Source: Paenibacillus pinistramenti
Lineage (GTDB): Bacteria; Bacillota; Bacilli; Paenibacillales; Paenibacillaceae
Length of the DNA stretch: 64,000 nucleotides
Direction: 5' to 3'
Assembly: GCF_005869875.1 (NCBI RefSeq)
Contig: NZ_VAWG01000004.1
Location: 186,001 to 250,000, forward strand
The notes below the pieces were generated by a model. The model had not been told where the DNA came from. It ran no database searches and was given only the letters and a program-made list of their open reading frames with translations. The position numbers and the translations under genes were made by a program. Numbering within the stretch: the stretch's first letter is position 1; every line of letters begins with the position of its first letter. Positions 1 through 9,107 of the stretch are shown here, one piece after another.

Positions 1-1405
1 ACAGATCCAGGATCTGGCGCTCCTTGTCCGCGTCCCGGATCAGAATCCGGCCGGTGCCCGGCTGCCGCCGCTCCTCCTCGAGCGGATTGATGACGACCGT
101 GTCGTACTGGAATTCAACGCCGGCCAGCAGGCGGTCCCGGACCCGGTCCAGGTACAGCCTGGCCTGCAGCGGGAACTGAATGACCCGGCCGGCAATTTCC
201 GGTGCGATGCTGACACGGCCGAGCTGCTTGAAGCCGGGAACCGCCCTCTGGATGAAAGCATCCATCTGGCTGCGGGGAATCTGGATCTCCTGTTCCCCGG
301 CATCGGTATCGCCAAGGATGGCCTTGAGCTCGGCAAGCCGCCTGGCCGTCTTCTCCGGAAGCGGCAGCAGACGGCCCTGGATAAAGGCCGCGCCGTACGG
401 CTCCAATATTTTGACGGAGCGAAGCCCCTGAACGCGAAGCGAATATTCGGCGGCCTCTCCGAGCTCGAAGCTCAGCGGGAGCGCTTCGTCTGACAGCGTG
501 ATGCCTTCGTATTTAAGGCTTCCGTCCATCAGCGTCACCTGCGGAGCCTGCGGCAGCAAAGGCAGCAGCTCCCGCCAAACCTCAGGCGGGATCAGAAGCA
601 TGCGGCCGCCAGGCCTGCCGGTTCCGCTGACCGCTTCCAGGCGGTCCATCTCCCGGTAGGCGGTATGGCCTTGAGCCTTCTTCATCAGAACCTGAAGCAC
701 CGCTTCATCCTCTTTGGCAAAGCTGTGCAGCTCCGGGTCATAGCTGAACCGGGGCGAGATGGGGCTGCTCTCTCCGCGGTTCAGCTGATCGAGGAAGGCG
801 GCGATATTTTTCACAACATACAGGGATTTGGGGCCGATCTTTAATTCGACTCCGAACAGCGAGGTGCGGGGGCTGAATTCCAGCAGCTTCAGTATAAATT
901 CGACCTGCAGCAGGCTCCGTGTCTCAATCAGGGTCCGATTGTGGATCGGAAGCGCCGGCTTGTCCTCGAACAAGCCCAAAATCCGCTCAGCGAGGGAGGA
1001 GGTGCCCGGCGTGCCGCCGCTGCCAGTGCCGTCCCTTGGGCGGGAGCTGCCGCCCGTGACGCCCAGTCCGTTCAAGCCGTCCAGGCCGCCGGGCCGGCCG
1101 CCCTCCCCGCCGTCCGTCTGCTGAACCTCATACAAACGGAGCAGTACGGCGGCGATATGCGCGCAGAACGCATCGTAGGAGCCAAGGTCCGGGCAGGAGC
1201 ATACCGCTTCAGGCCGGCCTTCTGCGGTGAAGGAGAGCCGGACCTCGCAGCGGTCCTGGCCGGACACCTCAGCCGTGTACCGGCCGCTTTCGTCGTCAAA
1301 CTGGACAATCTGTACCTTGTTGGCGCGGTTTAACCGCTCGCCCTTCTGGTAAGCGTAGGAGCCGCACCACTGCTTGATCGATTTTTTGGTGATTGGAATG
1401 TGCAT
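1..1405 (-). CDS. SNF2-family DEAD/DEAH helicase with SWIM zinc finger, N-terminal part
   Basis: The reading frame starts at ATG 1405 and runs off the left edge, so only about 468 N-terminal residues are present. Near residues 65-80 the translation shows CSC...CAH, the CxC...CxH pattern of a SWIM zinc-binding domain. Paenibacillus and Bacillus proteins with an N-terminal SWIM finger followed by the SNF2-associated domain end in a C-terminal SNF2 ATPase. That ATPase half would lie outside the window, so the helicase call is an inference from the SWIM module and the typical architecture. Likely role: ATP-driven nucleic-acid remodelling. It is divergent from the threonine aldolase gene and shares a 215-bp intergenic region with it. 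Confidence 0.7.
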   Translation of the reverse strand, partial: MHIPITKKSIKQWCGSYAYQKGERLNRANKVQIVQFDDESGRYTAEVSGQDRCEVRLSFTAEGRPEAVCSCPDLGSYDAFCAHIAAVLLRLYEVQQTDGGEGGRPGGLDGLNGLGVTGGSSRPRDGTGSGGTPGTSSLAERILGLFEDKPALPIHNRTLIETRSLLQVEFILKLLEFSPRTSLFGVELKIGPKSLYVVKNIAAFLDQLNRGESSPISPRFSYDPELHSFAKEDEAVLQVLMKKAQGHTAYREMDRLEAVSGTGRPGGRMLLIPPEVWRELLPLLPQAPQVTLMDGSLKYEGITLSDEALPLSFELGEAAEYSLRVQGLRSVKILEPYGAAFIQGRLLPLPEKTARRLAELKAILGDTDAGEQEIQIPRSQMDAFIQRAVPGFKQLGRVSIAPEIAGRVIQFPLQARLYLDRVRDRLLAGVEFQYDTVVINPLEEERRQPGTGRILIRDADKERQILDL

Positions 1406-1620
1406 CTAGGACCGTTACCTTTCTATGGATATAGAACAGATGTTTGTTGGAAATATTGTACCATAACTGTGTATCCGGAACTGCGTATTCGGAACTGCTT
1501 ATCCGGGGCCTTTTTCCTGCTTGTCCTAAGGGGTCTGCAGTCCGGTCCGCCAAGGTTGCGCTGGCGCGTATAATAGACAATGGAGCCAATACATACCGAC
1601 ACCAGGAGGAGAATACAACG

Positions 1621-2676
1621 ATGATCCGTTTTGAAAGTGATTATACCGAGGGCGCCCATGAGCGCATTTTGCAAAGACTGCTGAAGACGAATCTGGAGCA
1701 GACCAGCGGCTATGGAACGGACGAGCACTGCGGGCGGGCGCGGGAGTACATCCGCAAGGCCTGCGCGGCGCCTGATGCCGATGTGCATTTTCTGGTTGGA
1801 GGCACTCAGACGAATATGACGGTGATTGCTTCGATTCTCCGCCCGCATCAGGGAGTGATTGCCGCAGCCACCGGTCATATCGCCGGCCATGAAACCGGGG
1901 CAATTGAGGCGACAGGCCACAAGGTGCTGACCGTGCCGAGCGGGGACGGCAAAATGACGGCCGAGCAGGTCAAAGAAGTGTATGAAGCCCACTGGAATGA
2001 CTCGGCGCACGAGCATCTGGTCCAGCCGGGTATGGTCTATATCTCCCAGTCTACCGAGAACGGGACGATCTACAGCAAAGCCGAGCTTGAATCCCTTTAT
2101 CAGGTCAGCCGGGAATGCGGGCTGGCGCTCTTTGTGGACGGGGCAAGACTCGGCTATGCGCTGGCTGCGGAGGACAATGACGTGACTTTGGCGGACTTGG
2201 CGAAGCTCAGCGACGTCTTCTATATCGGGGGCACCAAGGTCGGGGCGATGATGGGCGAAGCGGTCGTGATTTCTAACGAAGCCTACAAGCGCGACTTCCG
2301 CTACCATATCAAGCAGAGAGGCGGCATGCTGGCCAAAGGCCGGATGCTCGGCATCCAGTTTGAGACCTTGTTTGAGGACGGCCTCTATTTCGAGATCTCC
2401 CGTCACGCCACCCGGCTGGCCATGCGGATTCAGCGCACGCTCGCGGAGCTGGGCTGCGCTTTCAAATATGCCTCGACAACGAACCAGCAGTTTCCCATCC
2501 TGCCGGATGCCATGCTGGAAGCTTTGAAGAAGAAGTATTCCTTCTCCATCTGGGAACCGGCCGGCGCCGGCCATACGGTTGTGCGCTTCTGCACCAGCTG
2601 GGCGACAAGGGAAGACCATGTGGAGCTGCTTATTGAGGATATGAAGCGGCTGCATGCGGAGGGACGGCGCAATTAG
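1621..2676 (+). CDS. Low-specificity L-threonine aldolase (beta-eliminating lyase family)
   Basis: 351 residues, PLP-dependent fold type I. It would cleave L-threonine or L-allo-threonine to glycine and acetaldehyde in the cytosol. Visible signatures are GGTQTN (PLP phosphate region, about residue 60), VDGARLGYA (PLP-ring Asp) and YIGGTKVG with the Schiff-base lysine near residue 205. An upstream in-frame extension exists to 1444, but ATG 1621 is preceded by AGGAGG at a good distance and matches the family N-terminus (IRFESDYTEGAH). It is monocistronic by position: the next gene begins more than 200 bp downstream, after a tandem repeat. Some family members act on other beta-hydroxy amino acids. 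Confidence 0.9.
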   Translation: MIRFESDYTEGAHERILQRLLKTNLEQTSGYGTDEHCGRAREYIRKACAAPDADVHFLVGGTQTNMTVIASILRPHQGVIAAATGHIAGHETGAIEATGHKVLTVPSGDGKMTAEQVKEVYEAHWNDSAHEHLVQPGMVYISQSTENGTIYSKAELESLYQVSRECGLALFVDGARLGYALAAEDNDVTLADLAKLSDVFYIGGTKVGAMMGEAVVISNEAYKRDFRYHIKQRGGMLAKGRMLGIQFETLFEDGLYFEISRHATRLAMRIQRTLAELGCAFKYASTTNQQFPILPDAMLEALKKKYSFSIWEPAGAGHTVVRFCTSWATREDHVELLIEDMKRLHAEGRRN

Positions 2677-2742
2677 TCTCCCGGGCTGGGCGGGCAGCTT
2701 TACTTTCAAGAATAAATTATCGTAAAGTTTGATTATATAGTG

Positions 2743-2854
2743 CCAATAATCAGACAATCACATGATCACACAATCACATGATTACTCAACCACATGATTA
2801 CACAACCACATGATTACACAACCACACAATCGCACCACCACACAATCGCACCAC
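2743..2854. repeat. 16-bp tandem repeat array, about seven units
   Basis: Six consecutive 16-bp units run from 2759 to 2854: cacatgatcacacaat, cacatgattactcaac, cacatgattacacaac (twice), cacacaatcgcaccac (twice). A degenerate seventh unit (12 of 16 matching) precedes them at 2743. The array lies between the aldolase stop and the SD of the downstream kinase. It has no unique spacers, so it is not CRISPR. Two near-identical unit pairs indicate recent slippage. Confidence 0.85.
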
Positions 2855-2896
2855 ATAACCGCGTGCTTCCAGCACAAACAGAAAGGAAGATCGCCA

Positions 2897-4150
2897 TTGT
2901 TCGAAGCTCTGCTGTTAAATTTCCTTTTTCTGCTTATTCCGGTTGTGGTTTACTTATTGTTTTTTGAGAACTGGCCCCATCGGTTCTACAGAGAGCTTCT
3001 TGTTTTGCTGTCAGCGGTGACTATGAGTTTATGTATGATTCTGCCCATCAAAATGGACTCCGGATTCACCTTCGATCTCAGGTACATTCCGTTTCTGGTC
3101 GTTGCGCTCTATGGAGGCTACAAGAACGCACTTCCGTTATACATCATCCTGAACCTGTCGAGACTGTACGTAGGCGGGGAGGGCGTCCTGCCCTCCTTGC
3201 TCTTCTCGTCTGCTGTCATGGCAGCGGTTCCTTTGTATCATAAAACCTTCATGAGCCTGACGCCCAAGGGCCGGGTCATTGCGGCAAGTGCGGCTTCCTT
3301 CCTGACAATGAGCTGCTATCTGATCAGCCTGGCTTTTGTCCTTGGCGATTTGGACCAGCAATATAAAGTTCTGGCGATCAATGCTTTGACCGTCCATACC
3401 CTGATGATGGCAATCATTATGATCCTAATTGAGCGCATTCTGGCCAATATCAAGAGCCGCAGCTGGATGCTCCAATCGGAGAGGCTGAATGTAGTCAGCG
3501 AGCTTGCGGCAAGTGTATCGCATGAGATCCGGAACCCGCTGACCGTTACGAGCGGCTTTCTCCAGCTGCTGGGGAAGTCCGCCGGCTTGACGGAGCGGGA
3601 GAAGGAATATATCCAAATCTCCCTGCAGGAGCTACGGCACGCGGAGAAAATCGTAAGCGATTTCTTATCCTTCGCCAAGCCGCAGTCGGCTAATATGGTC
3701 TACTCGGATCTGAAAGCGGAGCTGGAATATACGATAAATATCATCCTCCCGTATGCTTCGATTAACGGAGTGGAGCTGGACTTCCATTTCAGCAACAAGT
3801 TAAGAACGAGCTATGACCGCCATCAGTTCCAGCAGTGCCTGATCAATCTGTACAAGAACGCCATTGAGGCTATGAAAATGAAGGGCGGCGGCACGCTCTA
3901 CATCGAGATTTCGGACCAGAAGCATCATATTGTCATTAAGGTTCAGGATAACGGAACCGGGATGTCCGAAGAAGAACTATCACGGCTCGGCAAGCCTTAC
4001 TATTCCACAATAGAGCAGGGGACAGGCCTCGGCATGCTGCTGGTCTACAACACTATCTACAAGCTGAAGGGTACGGTTGAGGTTCATAGTGAAAAAGGGG
4101 AGGGGACTACGTTCCTGTTAACGATCCCCGCGCAGCAAGCAGTGTCTTAA
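2897..4150 (+). CDS. KinB-like membrane sensor histidine kinase
   Basis: 417 residues from TTG 2897, which has SD GAAAGGAAG just upstream. A longer in-frame start at 2810 would translate the tandem repeat and is less likely. The N-terminal 190 residues form about six hydrophobic segments resembling a 5TM-5TMR-type sensor. HisKA follows with phospho-acceptor SVSHEIRNP (His near residue 209), then HATPase_c with N box NLYKNAIEAM, DNGTGM and GTGLGM. Architecture and the SELAASVSHE stretch match B. subtilis KinB, which feeds phosphate into the Spo0F/Spo0A phosphorelay. No response regulator is adjacent, as expected for an orphan sporulation kinase. The sporulation role is inferred from similarity. 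Confidence 0.85.
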   Translation: MFEALLLNFLFLLIPVVVYLLFFENWPHRFYRELLVLLSAVTMSLCMILPIKMDSGFTFDLRYIPFLVVALYGGYKNALPLYIILNLSRLYVGGEGVLPSLLFSSAVMAAVPLYHKTFMSLTPKGRVIAASAASFLTMSCYLISLAFVLGDLDQQYKVLAINALTVHTLMMAIIMILIERILANIKSRSWMLQSERLNVVSELAASVSHEIRNPLTVTSGFLQLLGKSAGLTEREKEYIQISLQELRHAEKIVSDFLSFAKPQSANMVYSDLKAELEYTINIILPYASINGVELDFHFSNKLRTSYDRHQFQQCLINLYKNAIEAMKMKGGGTLYIEISDQKHHIVIKVQDNGTGMSEEELSRLGKPYYSTIEQGTGLGMLLVYNTIYKLKGTVEVHSEKGEGTTFLLTIPAQQAVS

Positions 4151-4164
4151 AGCCTTGAGGAAAA

Positions 4165-4204
4165 TTCGGAGCAATAGATTCTGAATAACAGATTCGGAGC
4201 AATA
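4165..4204. repeat. Short direct repeat downstream of the kinase gene
   Basis: The 14-mer attcggagcaatag occurs twice between the kinase stop and the terminator. It is probably a local duplication; no function is evident. Confidence 0.5.
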
Positions 4205-4205
4205 G

Positions 4206-4258
4206 AAAAAGGCTGGGGAACAGAACACGCGGCAGCGCGTTCTTTCTCCAGCCTTATT
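4206..4258. terminator. Bidirectional rho-independent terminator
   Basis: aaggctgggg pairs with ctccagcctt around an inner GC-rich loop (gcggcagcgc). The right arm is followed by a run of seven T, and A-rich sequence lies on the left. It sits between the converging kinase and chemoreceptor genes. Confidence 0.85.
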
Positions 4259-4315
4259 TTTTTATATAGCGCACGGCGTGTGCGCAAATCATGAACCGGC
4301 GTACGCTTTGACGCG

Positions 4316-6331
4316 CTAGTTCGTTTTAAACTTCGCCACAAGCTCCTGCAGCTCGCCGGCCATACGGCTCAGCGACTCGGAGGAAGCCGAAATCTCCTCC
4401 ATGGAGCGGTGCTGCTCAGCCGTCTTTTCGACGATGCCGGTCAGCTCCTGCAGAGAGCCCTTGGAGATGCCGACCATCTCCTGCAGGGAAGCGGAGACCT
4501 CCTCCGTGCCGGCGGACAGCTGCTCCGTTGCTGCGGAGACCTCGCTGATCTCGCTGGACACCTGGGCGACGGCCTGAACGATAGAGCCGAACACGTCGCC
4601 TACCTGCTCGATCTGCTTCACGCTCTTCAGCACTTCTTCGCTCTCTTCCGCGATCGATCGGGAAGTCCGGGCCGTTGCCTGCTGAATCTGGGCAATAATG
4701 CCGGCAATGGACTCCGTGGACTGCGCGGTCTGCTCCGCCAGCTTCTTCACTTCACCTGCCACGACGGCAAATCCCCGTCCGTGTTCGCCCGCGCGGGCCG
4801 CCTCAATAGAGGCGTTCAGGGACAGCAGATTCGTCTGCTGCGCGATGTCCGAGATGTAGCTGATAATCTGGTTGATCTCTGCCGAAAGGGCCTCGAGCGT
4901 CTGAACCATGACCGCAGACCGGCCGACGGCCTCGCTGACATTGCTGATCTGGGACACGGCAGCCTGAACAACCTTGTCTCCATGCGCCACCTGCTCCTGC
5001 ACCTGCTGGGCCTTGTCGCCCACAACACTGGACGAAGCGGCAATCCGCTGGATGCCGATGGACATTTCCTCCATAGCCACAGCCGACTGCTCAGTGCCTT
5101 CTACCTGTACATCAGCCCCGTTCATCATCTGAACCACGGCATCAGCCGTCTGCTCGGAGGTGCGGGCCGAATTCGCAGCAATAGCGGTAAGCTGCTCGGA
5201 CGAAGCGGCTGTGTGCTGCACCGCTTCTCCAAGCTTGCCCAGCATAAGCGTGAAGGAATCCAGCATGAAGTTGGTGTGCTCCTTGAGCTGCTCCATTTCA
5301 TCCTTGCCTTTAACCGGAAGGCGCTGCGTCAGGTCGCCTGCCGCAGCCTTTTTCATTACACGGGTCAGCGCATAGGTTGGCCTGAGAATATAAACTGCCG
5401 CGAGGTAGGCTAAGGCCCCGACGATGACCGCGCATATAAGAATGATTAGGTAACCGGTCATTTCGGAATGATGGGCATCCTTCATCAGGTCGCCCTTCTC
5501 GCCGATCATGACCACCCGCCAGCCTGTCAGTCCTACCTGCTCATAGGCGGCCATCTGCGTTTTGCCGTCTTTGGATGTATAGGCAGCCGTGCCTTGCAGG
5601 TTCTTCAGAATTTCATTGTTAAACAGGGCAGTGGTCTCTGCGCTCTCAAACTCTTTGACGTTCTTCCCGATTCGGTTGGTGTCGGAATAGGCAAGATAAT
5701 TGCCGGTTTTGGAGAGCAGAAATGCATTGCCGGTATCGCCCAGCTTGCTCTGGTTCAGCTGATCCAGAATGCCCCCGGGACTTACGACAGCCTGAAGGAT
5801 GCCGCGGACCTCGGTGCCGTCAAGCAGGGGGAAATCCATGATAATAATATTTTGATGCGTTTCAAGATCCTGGGCAATATCCGAGATCCCCGCACTTTTC
5901 TCCTTTATTATCCGCTTGTAGTTATCGTACTGCGAAATATCAAACGTCTTGGAGGACTCATTGATCAAATGGCCCTGCGCATCGGAAAAGGCGAAAGAAG
6001 TGACGTCGGGACTAGCGGCTTTCATCGTTTGGAGGAGCTCAACAATAGCTGCCTGATCGTCTCCGAGCAGGACATCCTGGTATTTCTGCGCCATGCTCTC
6101 AAGCGCTCCAAGTTTATTCTTCAGCAGAGTGTTCAAATCCCGGGCGTTGCTGGCGGCGATCGCCGACTGCTGGGCCTGGATATCCTTGACCAAAATTTTG
6201 GAATACAGCGAGCTGGTGATCACGGCGACAATGACTACGGGCACCACGCTCAGGACAAGAAGGTACGCCATAAGCTTCAATTTTAATGAGGAAGGCGCTC
6301 CAATTTTCAAACGTTTAAAACGAACTTTCAT
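4316..6331 (-). CDS. Methyl-accepting chemotaxis protein (dCache-HAMP-MCP signal)
   Basis: 671 residues from ATG 6331, preceded by a GAGAGG SD; the longer frame to 6415 is less supported. Order: short cytoplasmic N-terminus, TM1 (about residues 20-42), a periplasm-facing double-Cache sensor (about 45-290), TM2 (about 295-320), HAMP, then the coiled-coil signalling domain. The hairpin tip is present ([20 protein letters not shown]). It would sense an extracellular small ligand and control CheA in the chemotaxis array. The upstream GCCGATAT box suggests sigma-D control, fitting motility regulation. The ligand cannot be read from sequence. It lies alone between a convergent kinase and a divergent operon. 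Confidence 0.93.
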   Translation of the reverse strand: MKVRFKRLKIGAPSSLKLKLMAYLLVLSVVPVVIVAVITSSLYSKILVKDIQAQQSAIAASNARDLNTLLKNKLGALESMAQKYQDVLLGDDQAAIVELLQTMKAASPDVTSFAFSDAQGHLINESSKTFDISQYDNYKRIIKEKSAGISDIAQDLETHQNIIIMDFPLLDGTEVRGILQAVVSPGGILDQLNQSKLGDTGNAFLLSKTGNYLAYSDTNRIGKNVKEFESAETTALFNNEILKNLQGTAAYTSKDGKTQMAAYEQVGLTGWRVVMIGEKGDLMKDAHHSEMTGYLIILICAVIVGALAYLAAVYILRPTYALTRVMKKAAAGDLTQRLPVKGKDEMEQLKEHTNFMLDSFTLMLGKLGEAVQHTAASSEQLTAIAANSARTSEQTADAVVQMMNGADVQVEGTEQSAVAMEEMSIGIQRIAASSSVVGDKAQQVQEQVAHGDKVVQAAVSQISNVSEAVGRSAVMVQTLEALSAEINQIISYISDIAQQTNLLSLNASIEAARAGEHGRGFAVVAGEVKKLAEQTAQSTESIAGIIAQIQQATARTSRSIAEESEEVLKSVKQIEQVGDVFGSIVQAVAQVSSEISEVSAATEQLSAGTEEVSASLQEMVGISKGSLQELTGIVEKTAEQHRSMEEISASSESLSRMAGELQELVAKFKTN

Positions 6332-6461
6332 ATAAACTGATCCTCTCTCTCTTATGCAGTATCCAAGCGGCGAAAGAAGGATGACTGACGATGCACCCTT
6401 ATGAAAATTTTCCATGTAAATTTATGTAATTACACGCCGCTTACAGAAGGTTTCTATTTCT

Positions 6462-6488
6462 ATATCGGCTTAATTGGCCGTCGGATTA
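6462..6488 (-). promoter_or_regulatory. Candidate sigma-D (motility) promoter of the chemoreceptor gene
   Basis: On the minus strand TAAT (6488-6485), a 15-nt spacer and GCCGATAT (6469-6462) match the Bacillus SigD consensus TAAA-N15-GCCGATAT: perfect -10, 3 of 4 in -35. It lies about 130 nt upstream of the chemoreceptor start and points toward it. Confidence 0.7.
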
Positions 6489-6559
6489 ATCTTTTACTAT
6501 ATATTGGCAATAATCCACCCTGAAAATCTGCTGAAAGGGCAGTCCGGCTAAACTTCCAA

Positions 6560-6588
6560 TTTACACTCCCTGGCGCACTCCGTATGCT
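6560..6588 (+). promoter_or_regulatory. Candidate sigma-A promoter of the ygiBC-like operon
   Basis: TTTACA (6560-6565), 17-nt spacer, TATGCT (6583-6588), about 130 nt before the first gene of the operon. The rest of the 6416-6720 gap holds this and the divergent SigD-like promoter but no supported gene. Confidence 0.5.
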
Positions 6589-6720
6589 AGAATGGGAAGG
6601 CCTCCCAGAACTGTTTGTTTATTTCCCTGATTTACAGAAGAAAGGCAAGGATGGAAAGGTGAAACGGATCAGATTCCGGAACGTATCAAGGATAAATGCA
6701 GCACAAGAGGGGGAAGGACA

Positions 6721-6936
6721 GTGGATCAACAGATGAGTGTGGTTTTGTTTGAGAAGAGCCAGGACGGCGGGGTGCGGGAGCTGGAGGAACGCCTCTGGAA
6801 TTCCAGCATGATTGCGGCGCTTGAGCACGTCAATTATTTGATTGTAGGCGGCCGCGAGTACGAAACGGTGGAAGGCAGACTGAATGTCGATGAGGGCAAA
6901 CTGGAGCTTCTGATCGTGCCGGTCCGGCATGAGTAG
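6721..6936 (+). CDS. Small conserved-operon protein, unknown function
   Basis: 71 residues from GTG 6721 with SD GAGGGGGAAGG. Acidic and soluble, with no signal peptide or membrane segment. The sequence alternates charged strands and short hydrophobic patches (MSVVLFEK, VNYLIVGG, KLELLIVPV), suggesting a small beta-rich fold. I do not recognise a family. It is the first gene of a tightly spaced operon, 27 bp ahead of the YgiB-like gene, so it is presumably part of the same envelope module. It could be a regulator or adaptor; nothing in the sequence decides this. Confidence 0.65.
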   Translation: MDQQMSVVLFEKSQDGGVRELEERLWNSSMIAALEHVNYLIVGGREYETVEGRLNVDEGKLELLIVPVRHE

Positions 6937-6963
6937 GGGAAGCGCTGTAAGGAGGGAACCGTT

Positions 6964-7917
6964 TTGACACAGGAAAATGAACCCAAGAAAGCCGGGCAGC
7001 AGCCCGGTCAAGAAGAGCCCCTGAACACAGGGGGCAGGGAGCAGGAACGGGGACAGGAGCAGACTCAGACTCAGACTCAAGATCAAGCTGAAGGTGAAGC
7101 TCAGACTCAAGCTCAATCTGAAGCTCAGCCTGAAGCTCAATCTGAAGTTCAATCTAAAGCTCAGGCTCCGGCCCCCGCTGCATCCCGGCTGTTCACCCCT
7201 GAGGGCAAGCCGGTGCGCGTCTTATCGACCTCACTCGGAATCGCGCTGCTGGCTAATGCCATTTTCATTCCGGGAGCGGCCTATTCGGCTGACAGCACCA
7301 CTACTTCTGCAGATGAACCGAAGCTGGTCTCCTGGTCTACGGAAGAAGTGAAGCAGTATTTTGATAAAAATGTCGACTGGAGCATTCCGCTCCCAGCCTC
7401 GGAGGGAAGCACGGATGCGGCGCAGCCTTCCGGCTCGCCTGAACCGTCCGCAACACCGGAGCCGGGATCGGGCGGCGGCACTACGATCGTCAACAATTAC
7501 GGCAGCACAGGCTCCGGCTTCGGCTGGGACGATCTGCTGCTGTACCATCTGCTGTTCAACAGCGGCTCCGGGTATTCGACGAGCGGCTGGTACGGCAATC
7601 ACCGCGGCTATTACACGGGAACAAGCACGCAGTATAAACCACGCAGCTATACGAGCGGGTCTTTCCAGAACAAGTCAACCGCCGGCTCGGTAGCCAAACC
7701 GAAGACATCCACAACGACTACAGGCTCCATCACAAGGCGTTCAACGTCTTCAAGCCCGGGCAGCATCGGCGGCAAGTCGAGCGGGCTCAGCTCTTCGGGC
7801 AGCTCCTCCGGCACAAGCTCCTCCAGCAAAAGCTCGTCAGGCTCCATCACCCGGTCCAGCGGTTCAAGCTCGAGCTCAAGCTCGGGTAAATCCAGCGGAG
7901 GCTTATTCGGCGGATGA
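6964..7917 (+). CDS. YgiB-like Ser/Gly-rich membrane-associated protein
   Basis: 317 residues from TTG 6964 with SD AAGGAGG. Residues 1-70 are hydrophilic and low-complexity (QTQTQT, EAQSEAQ repeats). One hydrophobic segment follows (about 80-105, LSTSLGIALLANAIFIPGAAYSA, broken here as LSTSLGIALLANAIF plus IPGAAYSA), resembling a signal anchor with an AYSA cleavage-like site. Then come a Pro/Ser/Gly linker, a Gly/Tyr/Trp stretch (GWDDLLLYHLLF) and a long Ser/Thr/Arg tail ending GGLFGG. The layout resembles E. coli YgiB/YjfM (DUF1190), and it directly precedes a YgiC-like ligase with ATGA overlap, as in ygiBC. Homology is inferred from layout and context, not alignment. The N-terminal repeats look recently expanded. 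Confidence 0.65.
   Translation: MTQENEPKKAGQQPGQEEPLNTGGREQERGQEQTQTQTQDQAEGEAQTQAQSEAQPEAQSEVQSKAQAPAPAASRLFTPEGKPVRVLSTSLGIALLANAIFIPGAAYSADSTTTSADEPKLVSWSTEEVKQYFDKNVDWSIPLPASEGSTDAAQPSGSPEPSATPEPGSGGGTTIVNNYGSTGSGFGWDDLLLYHLLFNSGSGYSTSGWYGNHRGYYTGTSTQYKPRSYTSGSFQNKSTAGSVAKPKTSTTTTGSITRRSTSSSPGSIGGKSSGLSSSGSSSGTSSSSKSSSGSITRSSGSSSSSSSGKSSGGLFGG
7064..7165 (+). repeat. In-frame hexamer-like repeats (CAGACT / GAAGCTCA)
   Basis: Degenerate tandem units of cagact, gctcaa and gaagctcagc encode the Gln/Thr/Glu/Ala-rich N-terminus of the YgiB-like protein. Repeat number is likely to vary between strains. Confidence 0.7.
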
Positions 7918-9107
7918 GCGGCGTATTCGAAGTCGTCGGAACCCCGCATCCCGACCGGGAGAGCCGGGTGAAGCAGCTGTATGAGCTGGGTTTCACCTGG
8001 GCCGATCTGGAGGAGGAACCCTACTGGGTGGATCAGATGGTCCTGATGCCGCAGGCTTTGTATGACGAACTGGTGCTGGCTTCGTCCAAACTGTGGATGG
8101 TCCTGGATAAGACTGTGCGGTATGTGCACCGCAGACGCGATTTGTATGAGCTGATCGGCATTCCGCCGATTCTGTGGGAAATGCTGGATCTGGCGCCGCT
8201 GGCCGAGCCGGGACTGATCAGCCGGTATGCGCGGTTTGACTTTGCGGTGGCGGATGACGGAACGATCAAGCTGCTGGAGCTGAACGCCGACACGCCGACC
8301 GGCTACGTTGAGGCGTCGATCGCGACGCCGTGGATGGCGGAGCAGGCCGGGATGGTATCGCCGAATGCCGGCATGAAGGATCAGGTGGCGCAGGCCTGGG
8401 GTGCTGAGCGTCCGGATACGGCCGCCTGTGTCGGCTACGGCTGGCACATGGAGGATTCCGGCACGATCGAAGCGCTGGTCCGGCACAGCGGTCTGGACAT
8501 TGCGTGCGAGGACTGCCTGGAGCTGTGGATTGATAACGGCTATGTGAAAAATAAATACGGCCGCGTCATTGAGCGCATGTTCGCCTTATATCCGAAGGAA
8601 TGGATGAGCGTGGACGATGCGGGGGAAGCGCTGTCCTATGCGATTGAGACGGGGCGGCTTGCGATCTTTAACCCTCCGCACAGCATTCTGCTGCAGTCCA
8701 AAGGCCTGATGGCCGCTGTCTGGGGGCTTTACGAGCTGGGGCTCCTCTTTAATGAAGAAGAGCGGGAGACCATCTCCCGTTATATTCTGCCGACGTATAA
8801 CAAGCCGGTGTTCTCGGGCAGCTTTGTGTCCAAGTCGATGTTTGGCCGCGAGGGCGGCTCGGTGCGCCTGTTTGATGCGGCCGGCAGGCTGGAGCTGGAG
8901 GACCGGGACGGCTACGACAGCAGCGTTCTTTTTCCATCGGTGTATCAGAAGAGGGCAGAGCTGACGCGGATTGAAACGGCGTTTGGCGAATTTCATCTGC
9001 TGACCGGCATGTTTGTCATTAATGGCAGGCCCTGCGGCCTGCTGGGCCGGGCGGGCGGCCTGATTACCGGCAATACCAGTCATTTCATCGCGTTGGGAGT
9101 GAAATAA
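7914..9107 (+). CDS. Glutathionylspermidine synthase-like ATP-grasp ligase (YgiC/YjfC family)
   Basis: 397 residues; start ATG overlaps the preceding stop (ATGA). Family hallmarks visible: RFDFAVADDGTIKLLELNADTPT (in parts RFDFAV and LLELNADTPTGY, about residues 103-127), YPKEWM, NPPHSILLQSKGLMA, and the glycine-rich SKSMFGREGGSV near residue 305. These are the C-terminal amidase-free GspS-type ATP-grasp ligases; members join an amine to a carboxylate by an acyl-phosphate. For YgiC/YjfC the true substrates are unsettled. The protein lacks the N-terminal CHAP amidase of E. coli Gss, so glutathionylspermidine production is not implied. Operon context points to an envelope-associated substrate, perhaps a peptide or polyamine conjugate. 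Confidence 0.88.
   Translation: MSGVFEVVGTPHPDRESRVKQLYELGFTWADLEEEPYWVDQMVLMPQALYDELVLASSKLWMVLDKTVRYVHRRRDLYELIGIPPILWEMLDLAPLAEPGLISRYARFDFAVADDGTIKLLELNADTPTGYVEASIATPWMAEQAGMVSPNAGMKDQVAQAWGAERPDTAACVGYGWHMEDSGTIEALVRHSGLDIACEDCLELWIDNGYVKNKYGRVIERMFALYPKEWMSVDDAGEALSYAIETGRLAIFNPPHSILLQSKGLMAAVWGLYELGLLFNEEERETISRYILPTYNKPVFSGSFVSKSMFGREGGSVRLFDAAGRLELEDRDGYDSSVLFPSVYQKRAELTRIETAFGEFHLLTGMFVINGRPCGLLGRAGGLITGNTSHFIALGVK

Noticed and set aside
1423..2757. 444-codon open frame on the minus strand over the aldolase gene
   Set aside because: It is the antisense shadow of a clear PLP enzyme; composition is His/Arg/Gln-rich without domains, and it has no SD.
2743..2854. CRISPR array
   Set aside because: Units are contiguous 16-mers without unique spacers and no cas gene is nearby.
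7914..9107. Glutathionylspermidine synthetase proper
   Set aside because: Lacks the amidase half, and glutathionylspermidine is not expected here; YgiC/YjfC-type ligases have undefined substrates.
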